DNA of 64,000 nt from Duganella sacchari (GCF_900143065.1 NZ_FRCX01000007.1:186001-250000); one strand, 5' to 3'. Positions 7,435 through 16,694 are shown, numbered from the stretch's first letter. The notes: a model not told the origin generated them from the letters alone. A program made the numbers and translations.

Positions 7435-8562
7435 TTATCCGGCTTTGAAAGGAATGTGGTCAGACAACTCGTCGATATACTCGTCCATGGCGGCGGTTTC
7501 CTGGGCCAGGAAGTTGCCGATGGCCTCGGCAAAGCGTTCATCGGCCACCCAGTGGGCGGACCAGGTCGGCGTCGGCACCAGCCCGCGCGACATTTTGTGC
7601 ACGCCTTGCGCACCGCCTTCAAAGCGGGCGATGCCGTGCTGGATGCAGTATTCAATCGACTGCACGTAGCAGGTTTCAAAATGCAGGCCGGAGATGAAGG
7701 CCTGCGTGCCCCAGTAGCGGCCGTACATCACGTTGCCGCCCACCAGATTCAGCGCTACCGCCACCGGTTCGTCGCCGCGCCGGGCCAGCACCATCATCAG
7801 GCTGTCCGGCGCTTGCGCCAGCAGGCGCTGGAAGAACGCCAGCGACAGGTAAGGGTGGGAATAGTGCGCTTCGTAGGTCGAGACGTAGCACTGGTAGAAG
7901 AAACGCAGTACCTCGTCCGTGATCGCGCTGCCGGCCAGATGCTCGAAGTGGATGCCGGCGTCCTGCACGCGGCGGCGGTCCTGGCGGATCTTCTTGCGCT
8001 TCTCCATCTTCATGCTGGCAAGGAAGGCGTCGAAATCCGCGTAGTCCTGATTCTCCCAATGGAACTGTACGCCTTCGCGCAGCATATAGCCGGCATCTTC
8101 CAGCGCCTGCTTGTCTTGCTCGTCGGGGAACAGGATGTGTAGCGAGGACGTCTCCAGCTGCTGCGCTACCTGCACCGCCGCGCGCGCCAGCAATGCGCGG
8201 TCTTCGGCGCTGCGCGCCAGCAGGCGGCTGCCGGTCACCGGGGTGAACGGCACGGCCGACAGCAGTTTCGGATAGTAGGGCACGCCGTGGCGATGGAAGG
8301 CGTCGGCCCAGGCGTGGTCAAACACATATTCGCCGCGGCTGTGGTCCTTGAGGTAGAGCGGCATGGCCGCACACAGTACACCGTCGCGGTACAAGACCAG
8401 GTAGCGCGGCGACCAGCCCGTGCGCGGCGCCGCGCATGCCGTCTCGTGCAGGGCGTGCAGGAAGGTGTAGCTGAGCGTGGGATTGTCGCCCGCCAGCGCC
8501 TGCCACTGTGCCGGTTCGATCTCCGCCAATGAGTCGATCACTGAAAACTCTGCCTCTGCCAC
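7435..8562 (-). CDS. FemAB/GNAT-like acyltransferase (DUF482 type)
   Basis: 375 residues matching the proteobacterial family usually described as peptidoglycan-biosynthesis-like or DUF482. Visible hallmarks are the early AMPLYLKDHSRGEYVFDHAWADAF region (about 66-89), the basic KMEKRKKIRQDRRR stretch near 185 and the conserved GGAQGVHKMSRGLVP motif near 318. The fold is a double GNAT as in Fem aminoacyltransferases. The natural substrate of this family is not firmly known. Starts with ATG 8562, divergent from nadE with 94 bases between them. Confidence 0.85.
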   Translation of the reverse strand: MAEAEFSVIDSLAEIEPAQWQALAGDNPTLSYTFLHALHETACAAPRTGWSPRYLVLYRDGVLCAAMPLYLKDHSRGEYVFDHAWADAFHRHGVPYYPKLLSAVPFTPVTGSRLLARSAEDRALLARAAVQVAQQLETSSLHILFPDEQDKQALEDAGYMLREGVQFHWENQDYADFDAFLASMKMEKRKKIRQDRRRVQDAGIHFEHLAGSAITDEVLRFFYQCYVSTYEAHYSHPYLSLAFFQRLLAQAPDSLMMVLARRGDEPVAVALNLVGGNVMYGRYWGTQAFISGLHFETCYVQSIEYCIQHGIARFEGGAQGVHKMSRGLVPTPTWSAHWVADERFAEAIGNFLAQETAAMDEYIDELSDHIPFKAG

Positions 8563-8656
8563 ACTGCCTCCCTGCTGAATGATGTGCCAGTCTAGCGCAT
8601 GCGGCCAAGCTTTGCCCGTGCGATAATTTGATTTTGCCTACGCCGAAAGACCTGAC

Positions 8657-10711
8657 ATGGCTTCCAACTTCTTCAATCTGTACACGCACGATTTCGCCCG
8701 CGTTGCCATTGCCGCGCCCGTGTGCCGTATTGCCGATCCAGCCTACAATGCCGAGCAGACCATCCAGCTGGCCCAGCAGGCCGCTGCGCAGGGCGCGGCG
8801 CTGGTGGCGTTTCCCGAGCTGGGCCTGTCGGCCTATACCTGCGACGACCTGTTCCATCAGCGCGCCTTGCTGGATGGCGTGCTCGATGGCCTGGCGGCGA
8901 TTCTGGATGCGTCGACGGAATGGAAGATGGCGGTGGTGGTGGGGGCGCCGCTGCGCGTCGAACACCAACTGTACAACTGCGCGGTGGTGATTGCCAATGG
9001 CCAGATCCAGGGCGTGGTACCGAAGAGCTATTTGCCCAACTATGGCGAGTTCTATGATGTGCGCCAGTTCAGCAGCGGCGACTATGCGGTCGCCACCGAA
9101 ATCGATCTGCTTGGCGAGCGCGTGCAGTTCGGCTCCGGCCTGCTGTTTGAAGTGGCCGATATGCCGCTGTTCAAATTCCATGTCGAAATTTGCGAAGACG
9201 TGTGGGTGCCAATTCCGCCATCGTCGTTTGCCGCCTTGGCGGGCGCGACCGTGCTGGTCAACCTGTCGGCCTCGAATGCGCTGGTCGGCAAGGCCGGCTA
9301 CCGCAACCAGCTGGTGTCGCAGCAATCGGCGCGCTGCCTGGCCGCGTATCTGTACACCTCGGCCGGCGGCGGCGAATCGACCACCGACCTGGCGTGGGAT
9401 GGCCAGGGCGTCATCTGCGAAAACGGCGAGCTGCTGGCCGAAGCCAAACGCTTCAGCGACGAGCCGACCTTGACCTTTGCCGACATCGACCTCGAGCGCC
9501 TGTCGCGCGAGCGCATGCGTATGAACACGTTTGCGCAATCGGTGCAGCGCCACGCGGCGGAAGTGGGCAAGTTCCGCACCGTGTTCTTCCATCTGGAGAT
9601 CGAACGCGAGCAGCCACTGGCGCTGAAGCGCTGCGTCGAACGCTTCCCTTACGTGCCGGCCGATGCGCGCCGCCGCGATGAGCGCTGCAACGAGGTCTAC
9701 AACATCCAGGTGCAGGCGCTGGCGCAGCGGCTGACTACCAGTGGTTTGAAGAAGGTGGTGATCGGCGTCTCCGGCGGCCTGGACTCGACGCACGCGCTGC
9801 TGGTGTGCGCGCGCGTGATGGACAAGCTCAAACTGCCGCGCACCAATATCCTCGCCTACACCATGCCGGGCTTTGCCACCAGCGAGCGCACGCTGAAGCA
9901 GGCGCACGCGCTCATGAAACTGGTCGGCTGCACCTCGCAGGAAATCGACATCCGCCCAAGCTGCGTCCAAATGCTCAAGGATCTGGGTCATCCGTACTCG
10001 GAAGGCAAGGAGCAGTACGACATCACGTTTGAAAACGTGCAGGCCGGCGAGCGCACCAACCACCTGTTCCGCCTGGCGAACCACAACGCCGCGCTGGTCA
10101 TCGGCACGGGCGACCTGAGCGAACTGGCGCTGGGATGGTGCACCTACGGCGTGGGCGATCATATGTCGCACTACAACGTCAATGCCAGCGTGCCCAAGAC
10201 GCTGATCTCGCACCTGGTGCGCTGGGTGGCCGAATCCGGCGTCATCGGCCGCAGCGACGCGCAGGTGCTGCTGGATATCCTCGGCACCGAGATCAGCCCG
10301 GAGCTGGTGCCCGGTACTGCCGACGGCCAGCCGGAGCAGCGCACCGAAAGCACCATCGGTCCTTACGAGCTGCAGGACTTCAATCTGTACTACGTGCTGC
10401 GCTTTGGTTTCAACCCATCCAAGGTCGCCTTCCTGTCGCATACCGCATGGCAGGACAAGGAGCAGGGCCGCTGGCCGGACGGCGATCACGTCACGCGCAA
10501 CCAGTATGACCTGTCCGCGATCAAGAAGAACCTGGGCATTTTCCTGGACCGCTTCTTCCGCACCAGCCAGTTCAAGCGCAGCTGCGTGCCGAACGCACCG
10601 AAGGTGGGCAGCGGTGGTTCGCTGTCGCCGCGTGGTGACTGGCGTGCACCAAGTGATGCCCAAAGCGTTGTATGGATGGAGGAACTGCGCGCCATTCCGG
10701 TGCAGGCGTAA
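8657..10711 (+). CDS. nadE: Glutamine-dependent NAD+ synthetase
   Basis: Makes NAD+ from deamido-NAD+, ATP and glutamine-derived ammonia, the last step of NAD synthesis. 684 residues, the length of the two-domain long form. The N-terminal nitrilase-type glutaminase (about 1-290) has its triad E54 (FPELG), K123 (VPKSYLPNYGEFYD) and C179 (EICEDVW). The C-terminal synthetase carries the ATP pyrophosphatase loop SGGLDST at about 372, and the domain ends near SQFKRSCVPNAPKVG. The glutaminase residue spacing matches the actinobacterial/betaproteobacterial form. Followed 100 bases later by glnB, linking NAD and nitrogen genes. Confidence 0.96.
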   Translation: MASNFFNLYTHDFARVAIAAPVCRIADPAYNAEQTIQLAQQAAAQGAALVAFPELGLSAYTCDDLFHQRALLDGVLDGLAAILDASTEWKMAVVVGAPLRVEHQLYNCAVVIANGQIQGVVPKSYLPNYGEFYDVRQFSSGDYAVATEIDLLGERVQFGSGLLFEVADMPLFKFHVEICEDVWVPIPPSSFAALAGATVLVNLSASNALVGKAGYRNQLVSQQSARCLAAYLYTSAGGGESTTDLAWDGQGVICENGELLAEAKRFSDEPTLTFADIDLERLSRERMRMNTFAQSVQRHAAEVGKFRTVFFHLEIEREQPLALKRCVERFPYVPADARRRDERCNEVYNIQVQALAQRLTTSGLKKVVIGVSGGLDSTHALLVCARVMDKLKLPRTNILAYTMPGFATSERTLKQAHALMKLVGCTSQEIDIRPSCVQMLKDLGHPYSEGKEQYDITFENVQAGERTNHLFRLANHNAALVIGTGDLSELALGWCTYGVGDHMSHYNVNASVPKTLISHLVRWVAESGVIGRSDAQVLLDILGTEISPELVPGTADGQPEQRTESTIGPYELQDFNLYYVLRFGFNPSKVAFLSHTAWQDKEQGRWPDGDHVTRNQYDLSAIKKNLGIFLDRFFRTSQFKRSCVPNAPKVGSGGSLSPRGDWRAPSDAQSVVWMEELRAIPVQA

Positions 10712-10729
10712 AGAATACGAGTATGTGAA

Positions 10730-10757
10730 TGGACAGCGCGCGCCTGTCGATTACAAT
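10730..10757 (+). promoter_or_regulatory. Sigma-70-type promoter of glnB
   Basis: TGGACA (10730-10735, 5/6) and TACAAT (10752-10757, 5/6) are separated by 16 bases, giving a leader of about 45 bases before glnB. This suggests glnB can be transcribed apart from nadE. Confidence 0.6.
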
Positions 10758-10811
10758 AGAAGCAAAGTATACGCTGCACATAGATTTTCGATTTAAATAT
10801 AAGGAGAAGTC

Positions 10812-11150
10812 ATGAAACAGATTACCGCTGTGATCAAGCCGTTCAAACTGGACGAGGTGCGTGAGGCGCTGGCAGAGGTCAACGTGACCGGTCTGACCGT
10901 CACCGAGGTAAAAGGCTTCGGCCGCCAGAAGGGCCATACTGAACTGTATCGCGGCGCTGAATACGTCGTCGACTTCCTGCCGAAAGTGAAAGTCGAAGTG
11001 GTGGTGGATGACGGCGTGGCCGAGCAGGTGGTGGACGCCATCATCAAGGCCGCGCGCACTGGCAAGATCGGCGACGGCAAAATCTTTGTGCAGAACGTTG
11101 AACAGGTGATCCGTATCCGTACCGGCGAGACCGGCGCCGACGCGGTGTAA
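10812..11150 (+). CDS. glnB: Nitrogen regulatory protein P-II
   Basis: 112-residue trimeric signal protein that senses ATP/ADP and 2-oxoglutarate and controls glutamine synthetase adenylylation and NtrB. The T-loop GHTELYRGAEYVVDFLPK contains Y51, the uridylylation site. The C-terminal signature TGKIGDGKIFV is intact and precedes RIRTGE. Strong ribosome-binding site AAGGAG eight bases before ATG. No amtB follows, which favours GlnB over GlnK. The gene ends with its own terminator. Confidence 0.95.
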   Translation: MKQITAVIKPFKLDEVREALAEVNVTGLTVTEVKGFGRQKGHTELYRGAEYVVDFLPKVKVEVVVDDGVAEQVVDAIIKAARTGKIGDGKIFVQNVEQVIRIRTGETGADAV

Positions 11151-11170
11151 GCAGTTTACGTCTTATTCGG

Positions 11171-11197
11171 AATGCCGGCTTAGCCGGCATTTTTTTT
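11171..11197 (+). terminator. Rho-independent terminator of glnB
   Basis: Perfect 9-bp stem AATGCCGGC / GCCGGCATT with a three-base loop TTA, followed by a run of T. Confidence 0.93.
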
Positions 11198-11309
11198 GGC
11201 CCGCACCGTTTAAGGTATTTTTTGTATATCGTTGATTGGTTATATTAGTTCGGGATTTCTAGGGTGATTAGTAATATAGACACACTGTCCACCCCTGAGA
11301 GCCTGTGTC

Positions 11310-12725
11310 ATGACCAACCATACCTATAAAATCGTCGCACTGTCCTTGCTGTCTGTTGCGGCCAATCTGGGCGCTGCGCCCAGTGTGTATCCCACCGGCG
11401 TGACCCGCTACGATACCGCCACCGCCTACAACAGCTATGTGATTTTCAGCGGGCAGGACAAGAAAACCCATCTCATCGACATGAACGGCAACGAGGTGCA
11501 CAGCTGGAATGCGGAAGGCTTCCCGCCGGTGCTGCTCGATCCGGCGCTGACCGGCGGCCAGCGCGGCAATGTACTGGTGCAGCTGGCCAGCGCGCCAGGC
11601 ACGGCCAACGAAGGCAATGGCTTGCGCAATCAGGCGATTGGTGAACTGGACTGGAACAGCAATGTGGTGTGGCAGTGGGGCGCGGCAGCCAGTGCGCAAG
11701 ATGCGTATGCGGCGCCAGTGGAGGGCAAGAGCAATGCGCAAGTGCCCGGCGGCAGCGCCAAGCAGCACCATGACTGGCGCCGCCTGAAGAACGGCAATAC
11801 GCTGGTGCTGGCCAATCTGGTGCAGCCGGTGGCCGGCTTCAAGGCGCCGCAGGTGCTCGATGATGTGATCTATGAGGTCAACAAGCAGGGCGATGTGGTG
11901 TGGAAATGGACCGCCTCGGAGCATCTGGCAGAATTCGGTTTCTCGGCCGCGTCGCTGAAGCTGGTCAAGGAGGGCCTGTCGCCGCGCGGCCCCGGTGCGC
12001 CGTTTGACTATCTGCACATCAATAACATGTCGGTGCTGGGGCCGAACAAGTGGTATGACGCCGGCGACCAGCGCTTCCATCCGGATAACATCCTGATCGA
12101 TTCGCGCGAGGCCAATTTCATCGTCATCATCGACAAGCACACCGGCAAGGTAGTGTGGAATCTGGGGCCGGACTATCCGGCGCAGGTGCGCGGCCCGCGC
12201 GTGCTGCCACGTCCGGTGGACCAGATCGTCGGCCAGCACGATGCCCATTTGATCGAGCCGGGCCTGCCGGGCGCGGGCCATATCCTGGTGTTCGATAACC
12301 AGGGCGAGGCCGGCTATCCGCGCGTCAGCGTGGGTGTGCAGCCGCGTTCGCGCGTGCTGGAGATCGATCCCATCAAGAAGCAGATCGTCTGGGAATATAC
12401 GGGCGGTGATTCGAATGGGCCGGAATGGAGTTTCTACAGCTCCTTCATCAGCAGCGCGCGCCGTCTGCCGAATGGCAATACGCTTATCGATGAAGGCATG
12501 AATGGCCGCATCTTCCAGGTGACGTCGAAAGGCGACATCGCCTGGGAATACATCAGCCCTTACTTTGCGCCGACACCCGTGGCGGGTGCGGGCAAGCCAG
12601 TGCTGAGCAATTGGCTGTACCGCGCCCAACCGGTGCCGTACAACTGGGTGCCGGAAGGCACGCCACGCTCTGAAAAGGCGGTGACCCCGCCGGAGCCAGG
12701 CAAGTTCCGCGTCGCGTCCCACTAA
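11310..12725 (+). CDS. Exported arylsulfotransferase-like (ASST family) protein
   Basis: 471 residues with a signal peptide (basic MTNHTYK, hydrophobic core to about residue 20, cleavage near GAA). The body shows repeated beta-propeller blades: IDMNGNEVHSW, GELDWNSNVVWQW, YEVNKQGDVVWKW, VIIDKHTGKVVWNLG, LEIDPIKKQIVWEY and FQVTSKGDIAWEY. This is characteristic of the ASST family, periplasmic enzymes that move sulfate between phenolic compounds. Candidate catalytic histidines lie in KQHHDW, YLHINNM and GQHDAHLIEPG. Propeller oxidoreductase relatives exist, so the activity is inferred. It heads a cluster with a TonB receptor and a sulfatase on the same strand, which supports a sulfate-ester role. 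Confidence 0.8.
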   Translation: MTNHTYKIVALSLLSVAANLGAAPSVYPTGVTRYDTATAYNSYVIFSGQDKKTHLIDMNGNEVHSWNAEGFPPVLLDPALTGGQRGNVLVQLASAPGTANEGNGLRNQAIGELDWNSNVVWQWGAAASAQDAYAAPVEGKSNAQVPGGSAKQHHDWRRLKNGNTLVLANLVQPVAGFKAPQVLDDVIYEVNKQGDVVWKWTASEHLAEFGFSAASLKLVKEGLSPRGPGAPFDYLHINNMSVLGPNKWYDAGDQRFHPDNILIDSREANFIVIIDKHTGKVVWNLGPDYPAQVRGPRVLPRPVDQIVGQHDAHLIEPGLPGAGHILVFDNQGEAGYPRVSVGVQPRSRVLEIDPIKKQIVWEYTGGDSNGPEWSFYSSFISSARRLPNGNTLIDEGMNGRIFQVTSKGDIAWEYISPYFAPTPVAGAGKPVLSNWLYRAQPVPYNWVPEGTPRSEKAVTPPEPGKFRVASH

Positions 12726-12811
12726 ACGTCACTACTTCCTATAATGACAACGCGCCGGCAGCCTGCCGGCGTGCGGGGCTGTTCACGCCCGTTTTTGCAG
12801 AAAGCTCGACC

Positions 12812-15166
12812 ATGCAACAGAAAAAACTCGCCGTCGCCATCGCTGCGGCTTATGGATTTGTGTTCACCTATGCGCCGGAAGCGCAGGCCCAGGCGGCCGC
12901 GCTGGCCGTTGCCGCCATTTCCGATACGGCGGCCAATGCCGTTGAGGCCGGTGCTGCAGCCGATGGCACGGCTGCGGCCGGGGCGGATGTCTCGCAGGTG
13001 ATTGCCAGCGTGACCGTGTCCACGCGTCGCCGCAACGAAACCTCGCAAAGCGTACCCACCACCATGAGCGTGCTGGACAGCAAAGCGCTCGAAGACAACC
13101 GCGTCTACCGCGTGCAGGATCTGCAACAGCTGCTGCCGAGCACCACGGTCAACTATGTGCATGCGCGCCAGATCAGCTTTGCCGTGCGCGGCTTGGGGAA
13201 CAACCCGGCCAGCGACGGCCTGGAAGGTAGTGTCGGCCTGTATCTTGATAACGTCTATCTGGCCCGTCCCGGCATGGCCGCGTTTGATGCGCTGGACATC
13301 CAGCAGCTGGAGCTGCTGCGTGGTCCGCAGGGCACGCTGTTCGGCAAGAACACCACGGCCGGCGTACTCAACATCACAACCAGGCAGCCAACCTTCCGCA
13401 GCGAAAACAGCGCTTCGCTATCGGTTGGACAGGAAGGCTATGTGCAGGGCAAGGCCGTGGTGTCGGGCGCGTTCTCCGATACTGCTGCTGGCCGCCTGTC
13501 GGCCTACAAGACGCATGAAGACGGCTACATCACCAACCTCTACAACGGCAGCAAGGTGCAGGGCGGCGACCGCTCGGGCGTGCGCGGCCAGGTGCTGCTG
13601 GAACCGGACAACAAACTCAGCGCGCGCCTGATTGCCGACTACAACGTCGAGGATTCCAACAACGGCACGCTGGTGTTTTTCAACGCCGGCCCGAGCGGCA
13701 AGTTCCTGACGCAGGCGGCTGCGGTCGGCGCGCATCCCGTTACCGATCCGACGTTGCGCCAGGTGAATCTGGATTCCGGCTCGCATTTGGACGTGCACCA
13801 GGGCGGCGTGTCGGGCGAGGTCAACTGGAAACTGGATAACGACTACAAGTTCACCTCGATCAGCGCCTACCGTTTCTGGAACTTCACGCCGCACAACGAC
13901 GATGGCCTGGACGTGCCGATCCTGCTGAATGTCGGCGCCTCCGCGCGCCACCGTCAGTTCACGCAAGAGCTGCGCCTGGCAACGCCGCTGGGCCGCGATG
14001 TGGAATCGGTCTACGGCGCGTACTACTACTATCAGAACCTGGACAACATCAACTTCTTCGTGAACGGCCCGCTGGCGGACAAATTTAACGCGACGCCGAT
14101 TGGCGCCTGGAACAATGTCGTCAGCAATACTTATGGCCACTTGCGCGTCAACAGCTATGCCTTGTTCGCCCAGACCATCTGGCATATCGATCCGAAGTGG
14201 GACCTGACCGGCGGCCTGCGCGCCACCTACGAAGACAAGCTGGCAACCGTGCGGCGCGATGCACCGGTCGGCCCGGCGGTGACTGGCGCCGCGCTCGCGG
14301 TGCGTACTGCGCGCTACGGTGCGTTTGATTCCGGCGAAGTCCACCTGAGCAACCTCAGTCCATCCGCTTTGCTGACGCTGGCGTACAAGGTCGATAGCGA
14401 CGTGCTGGCGTTCGGCAGCATTTCGCACGGCGAAAAATCGGGCGGCATCAACCTGTCGGTGCCTGGCGCGGCCGGTGTCTCTTCGCTCAAAGTCAATAAC
14501 GAGAAGGCCAACAACTTCGAACTCGGCATCAAGAGCAATCTGCTGGAGCGCCGCGCGCAGGTCAACGCCAGCCTGTTCTGGAATGACGTGAAAGGCTATC
14601 AGAGCAATGCCTTCGACCGTGTCAGCAGCACGCAGTACCTGACCAACGCCGGCACGGTGCGCAGCCGTGGCGTTGAACTGGATGCCAGCCTGGTGGTGGC
14701 GCGCGGCTTCACGCTGGGCGCGAATGGCTCCTTCAATGACGTCAAGTACAAGGAGTACAAAAACGCACCATGCCCGGTGGAGATCAATGCCACCTACTGC
14801 GATTTGTCGGGCCGTGCGGCGCTGGTCAACGCGCCGCGCTGGATTGGCAATCTGAATGCCGCCTATGCACACGCCGTAGCCGATAACGCCGAAGCCTATG
14901 GCAATATCAACTATGCCTACCGCAGCAGCACTTACGGTACGCTGGACGCCTCCGAGTACGCGCGCATTCCGGCCTACAGCCTGACCAATCTGTCGGCAGG
15001 CGTGAAGATCAAGCGTGGCGCAACCAAGTGGGATCTGTCGTTGTGGGCCAAGAACGTGTTTGACAAGCATTACTACACCAGCCTGTGGAATACCTCGCCG
15101 GCTGCGTATAACAGCGTGATCGGTACGCCGCGCCAGCTGGGTGTGACCGCGCGCGCCGATTTCTAA
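12812..15166 (+). CDS. TonB-dependent outer-membrane receptor
   Basis: 784 residues: signal peptide ending near AQA (about 26), then a long Ala-rich linker. A plug domain follows (about 65-180) with the usual SVLDSKALEDNRVYRVQDLQQ region and the ELLRGPQGTLFGKNTTAG signature. A 22-strand-type barrel ends in the terminal aromatic residue F. There is no N-terminal STN signalling extension. Such receptors import large or scarce substrates using TonB energy. Lying between an ASST-like protein and a sulfatase (17 bases from the latter), it probably imports a sulfated organic compound; substrate unknown. Confidence 0.93.
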   Translation: MQQKKLAVAIAAAYGFVFTYAPEAQAQAAALAVAAISDTAANAVEAGAAADGTAAAGADVSQVIASVTVSTRRRNETSQSVPTTMSVLDSKALEDNRVYRVQDLQQLLPSTTVNYVHARQISFAVRGLGNNPASDGLEGSVGLYLDNVYLARPGMAAFDALDIQQLELLRGPQGTLFGKNTTAGVLNITTRQPTFRSENSASLSVGQEGYVQGKAVVSGAFSDTAAGRLSAYKTHEDGYITNLYNGSKVQGGDRSGVRGQVLLEPDNKLSARLIADYNVEDSNNGTLVFFNAGPSGKFLTQAAAVGAHPVTDPTLRQVNLDSGSHLDVHQGGVSGEVNWKLDNDYKFTSISAYRFWNFTPHNDDGLDVPILLNVGASARHRQFTQELRLATPLGRDVESVYGAYYYYQNLDNINFFVNGPLADKFNATPIGAWNNVVSNTYGHLRVNSYALFAQTIWHIDPKWDLTGGLRATYEDKLATVRRDAPVGPAVTGAALAVRTARYGAFDSGEVHLSNLSPSALLTLAYKVDSDVLAFGSISHGEKSGGINLSVPGAAGVSSLKVNNEKANNFELGIKSNLLERRAQVNASLFWNDVKGYQSNAFDRVSSTQYLTNAGTVRSRGVELDASLVVARGFTLGANGSFNDVKYKEYKNAPCPVEINATYCDLSGRAALVNAPRWIGNLNAAYAHAVADNAEAYGNINYAYRSSTYGTLDASEYARIPAYSLTNLSAGVKIKRGATKWDLSLWAKNVFDKHYYTSLWNTSPAAYNSVIGTPRQLGVTARADF

Positions 15167-15182
15167 ACTGGAGACTCAGAGC

Positions 15183-16598
15183 ATGACCAATATCATCCGC
15201 CGCCGCGTCCTCAAATCACTGCCCGCGCTGGCGCTGGCGAGCCAGCTGCCATCCGCGCTGGCGGCCGGCAAGGATCAGCCCAACATCATCTTCATTCTGG
15301 CCGATGACCTGGGTCACGCCGACCTCGGCGTCTACGGCCAGACCGACTTCAGGACACCCAACCTGGACAAGCTGGCCGCGCAAGGCGTGCGCTTCACGCA
15401 GGCCTATGCCAACTCCGCCGTGTGTTCGGCCACGCGCTTTGCGCTGATTACCGGCCGCTATCAGTACCGGCTGCGCGGCGGCCTGGAAGAGCCGATTGCA
15501 GGCGCGTCCGACACTATCGGTCTGCCGCCGTCGCATCCGACTTTGCCGTCGCTGCTAAAAAAGCAGGGCTACGGCACGGCGCTGATCGGCAAGTGGCACC
15601 TGGGTTATCTGCCGACCTTTGGCCCGCTGAAAAGCGGCTATGACAGCTTCTTCGGCAACTACGGCGGCGCCATCGACTACTTCACGCACAAGCCGGGCGT
15701 CGGGCCGCAAGTGAAGGAAGATTTGTACGAAGGCGAAGTGCCGGTGCATCAGATCGGCTACTACACGGACTTGCTGGGCGCGCGCGCGGTTGATTTCGTC
15801 AACCGGCAGCAGAGCGGCAAACCCTTCCTGCTGTCGCTGCACTACACGGCGCCGCACTGGCCGTGGGAAGGGCCGGGCGATGAGGCGATTTCACGCGACA
15901 TCGACAACATCTTCCACTACGACGGCGGCGACCTGGCCACCTACGGCCGCATGGTGGAATCGCTGGACGCGTCAATCGGCCGCGTACTGCAAGCGCTGGA
16001 GCAGAAGGGGCTGGCCGACAACACCATCGTCATCTTCACCAGCGATAACGGCGGCGAGCGCTTCTCGAAAACCTGGCCGCTGACGGGGCAGAAGACCGAG
16101 CTGCTGGAAGGCGGCATCCGCGTGCCTGCCATCCTGCGCTGGCCGGCGAAAGTCAAAGCGGGGCAGGTCAGCGAGCAGGTGGCGATCAGCATGGACTGGC
16201 TGCCGACCCTGCTGGCGGCGGCCGGCGGCGCCCCCGATCCGGCATATCCCGCAGATGGCCAGAACCTGCTGCCGGTACTGCTGGGGCAGTCGCAGAACAA
16301 TGAACGCACGCTGCTGTGGCGCTACAAGGCCAATGCGCAGCGCGCCATCCGCTCGGGCAACTGGAAGTACCTCAAGATCGGCAAGAACGAGTTCCTGTTC
16401 GATGTCGTCAAGGACCAGCGCGAGCGCGCCAACCTCGCCAAGCGCCATCCGGACGTGTTTGCCCAGCTCAAGTCGCAGTGGGAAGCCTGGAACCAGGACA
16501 TGCTGCCGATCACCGCGGATGTCCGTACCCACGGCGTCAGCGGTCCGGTGCAGGCCGACCGCTACGGCGTGCCGGCCACCGGCAGCGTGCCGGACTAA
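15183..16598 (+). CDS. Tat-exported type I sulfatase
   Basis: 471 residues hydrolysing a sulfate ester. The N-terminus IIRRRVLKSLPALALAS resembles a twin-arginine signal (RRxVLK then a hydrophobic segment), suggesting periplasmic action. The formylglycine motif CSATRFALITGR has C81 as the residue to be oxidised (CxAxR variant of CxPxR). Metal ligands are expected in ILADDLG (D41, D42) and TSDNGG. The tail carries the usual KDQRERANLA segment. Maturation needs a formylglycine-generating enzyme; none is in the window. Same operon as the TonB receptor. Substrate not predictable. Confidence 0.92.
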   Translation: MTNIIRRRVLKSLPALALASQLPSALAAGKDQPNIIFILADDLGHADLGVYGQTDFRTPNLDKLAAQGVRFTQAYANSAVCSATRFALITGRYQYRLRGGLEEPIAGASDTIGLPPSHPTLPSLLKKQGYGTALIGKWHLGYLPTFGPLKSGYDSFFGNYGGAIDYFTHKPGVGPQVKEDLYEGEVPVHQIGYYTDLLGARAVDFVNRQQSGKPFLLSLHYTAPHWPWEGPGDEAISRDIDNIFHYDGGDLATYGRMVESLDASIGRVLQALEQKGLADNTIVIFTSDNGGERFSKTWPLTGQKTELLEGGIRVPAILRWPAKVKAGQVSEQVAISMDWLPTLLAAAGGAPDPAYPADGQNLLPVLLGQSQNNERTLLWRYKANAQRAIRSGNWKYLKIGKNEFLFDVVKDQRERANLAKRHPDVFAQLKSQWEAWNQDMLPITADVRTHGVSGPVQADRYGVPATGSVPD

Positions 16599-16606
16599 AA
16601 AGGAGA

Positions 16607-16628
16607 AGAGCAACAATTTGGTTGCTCT
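16607..16628. promoter_or_regulatory. Inverted repeat 1 upstream of the SRPBCC-ArsR operon
   Basis: AGAGCAAC-aatttg-GTTGCTCT, an 8-bp perfect inverted repeat. Its right part recurs with one mismatch at 16657-16677. It overlaps a candidate -35 TTGCTC (16622-16627). Probable operator for the ArsR protein of the operon; as RNA it could also act as a weak terminator of the sulfatase gene. Confidence 0.6.
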
Positions 16629-16650
16629 TATCTGTTTTTGGGCCTAAGAT
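16622..16650 (+). promoter_or_regulatory. Promoter of the SRPBCC-ArsR operon
   Basis: TTGCTC (-35, 16622-16627), a 17-base spacer and TAAGAT (-10, 16645-16650). Both operator-like repeats lie on or next to it: the first on the -35, the second just after the expected start of transcription. Confidence 0.5.
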
Positions 16651-16656
16651 GATCTT

Positions 16657-16677
16657 GCAACCATTTGGTTGCTCTTA
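16657..16677. promoter_or_regulatory. Inverted repeat 2 (operator copy) upstream of the SRPBCC-ArsR operon
   Basis: GCAACC-attt-GGTTGC palindrome followed by TCTTA. The 21-base unit matches 16610-16630 with one substitution; the copies start 47 bases apart. Confidence 0.6.
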
Positions 16678-16694
16678 ACCGTGAGGAGATCATC

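Noticed and set aside
7353..7679. Extension of the Crp-like regulator to 7679
   Set aside because: The added part is antisense-frame translation of the neighbouring acyltransferase gene and not related to the Crp fold.
8318..10663. Very long open frame on the minus strand opposite nadE (and similar ones opposite ftsK, the GGDEF-EAL gene, the TonB receptor and the M16 genes)
   Set aside because: High GC at third codon positions removes stops from the complementary frame. The translations are rich in His, Arg, Gln and Ala with no domain, while the plus-strand genes have full motif sets.
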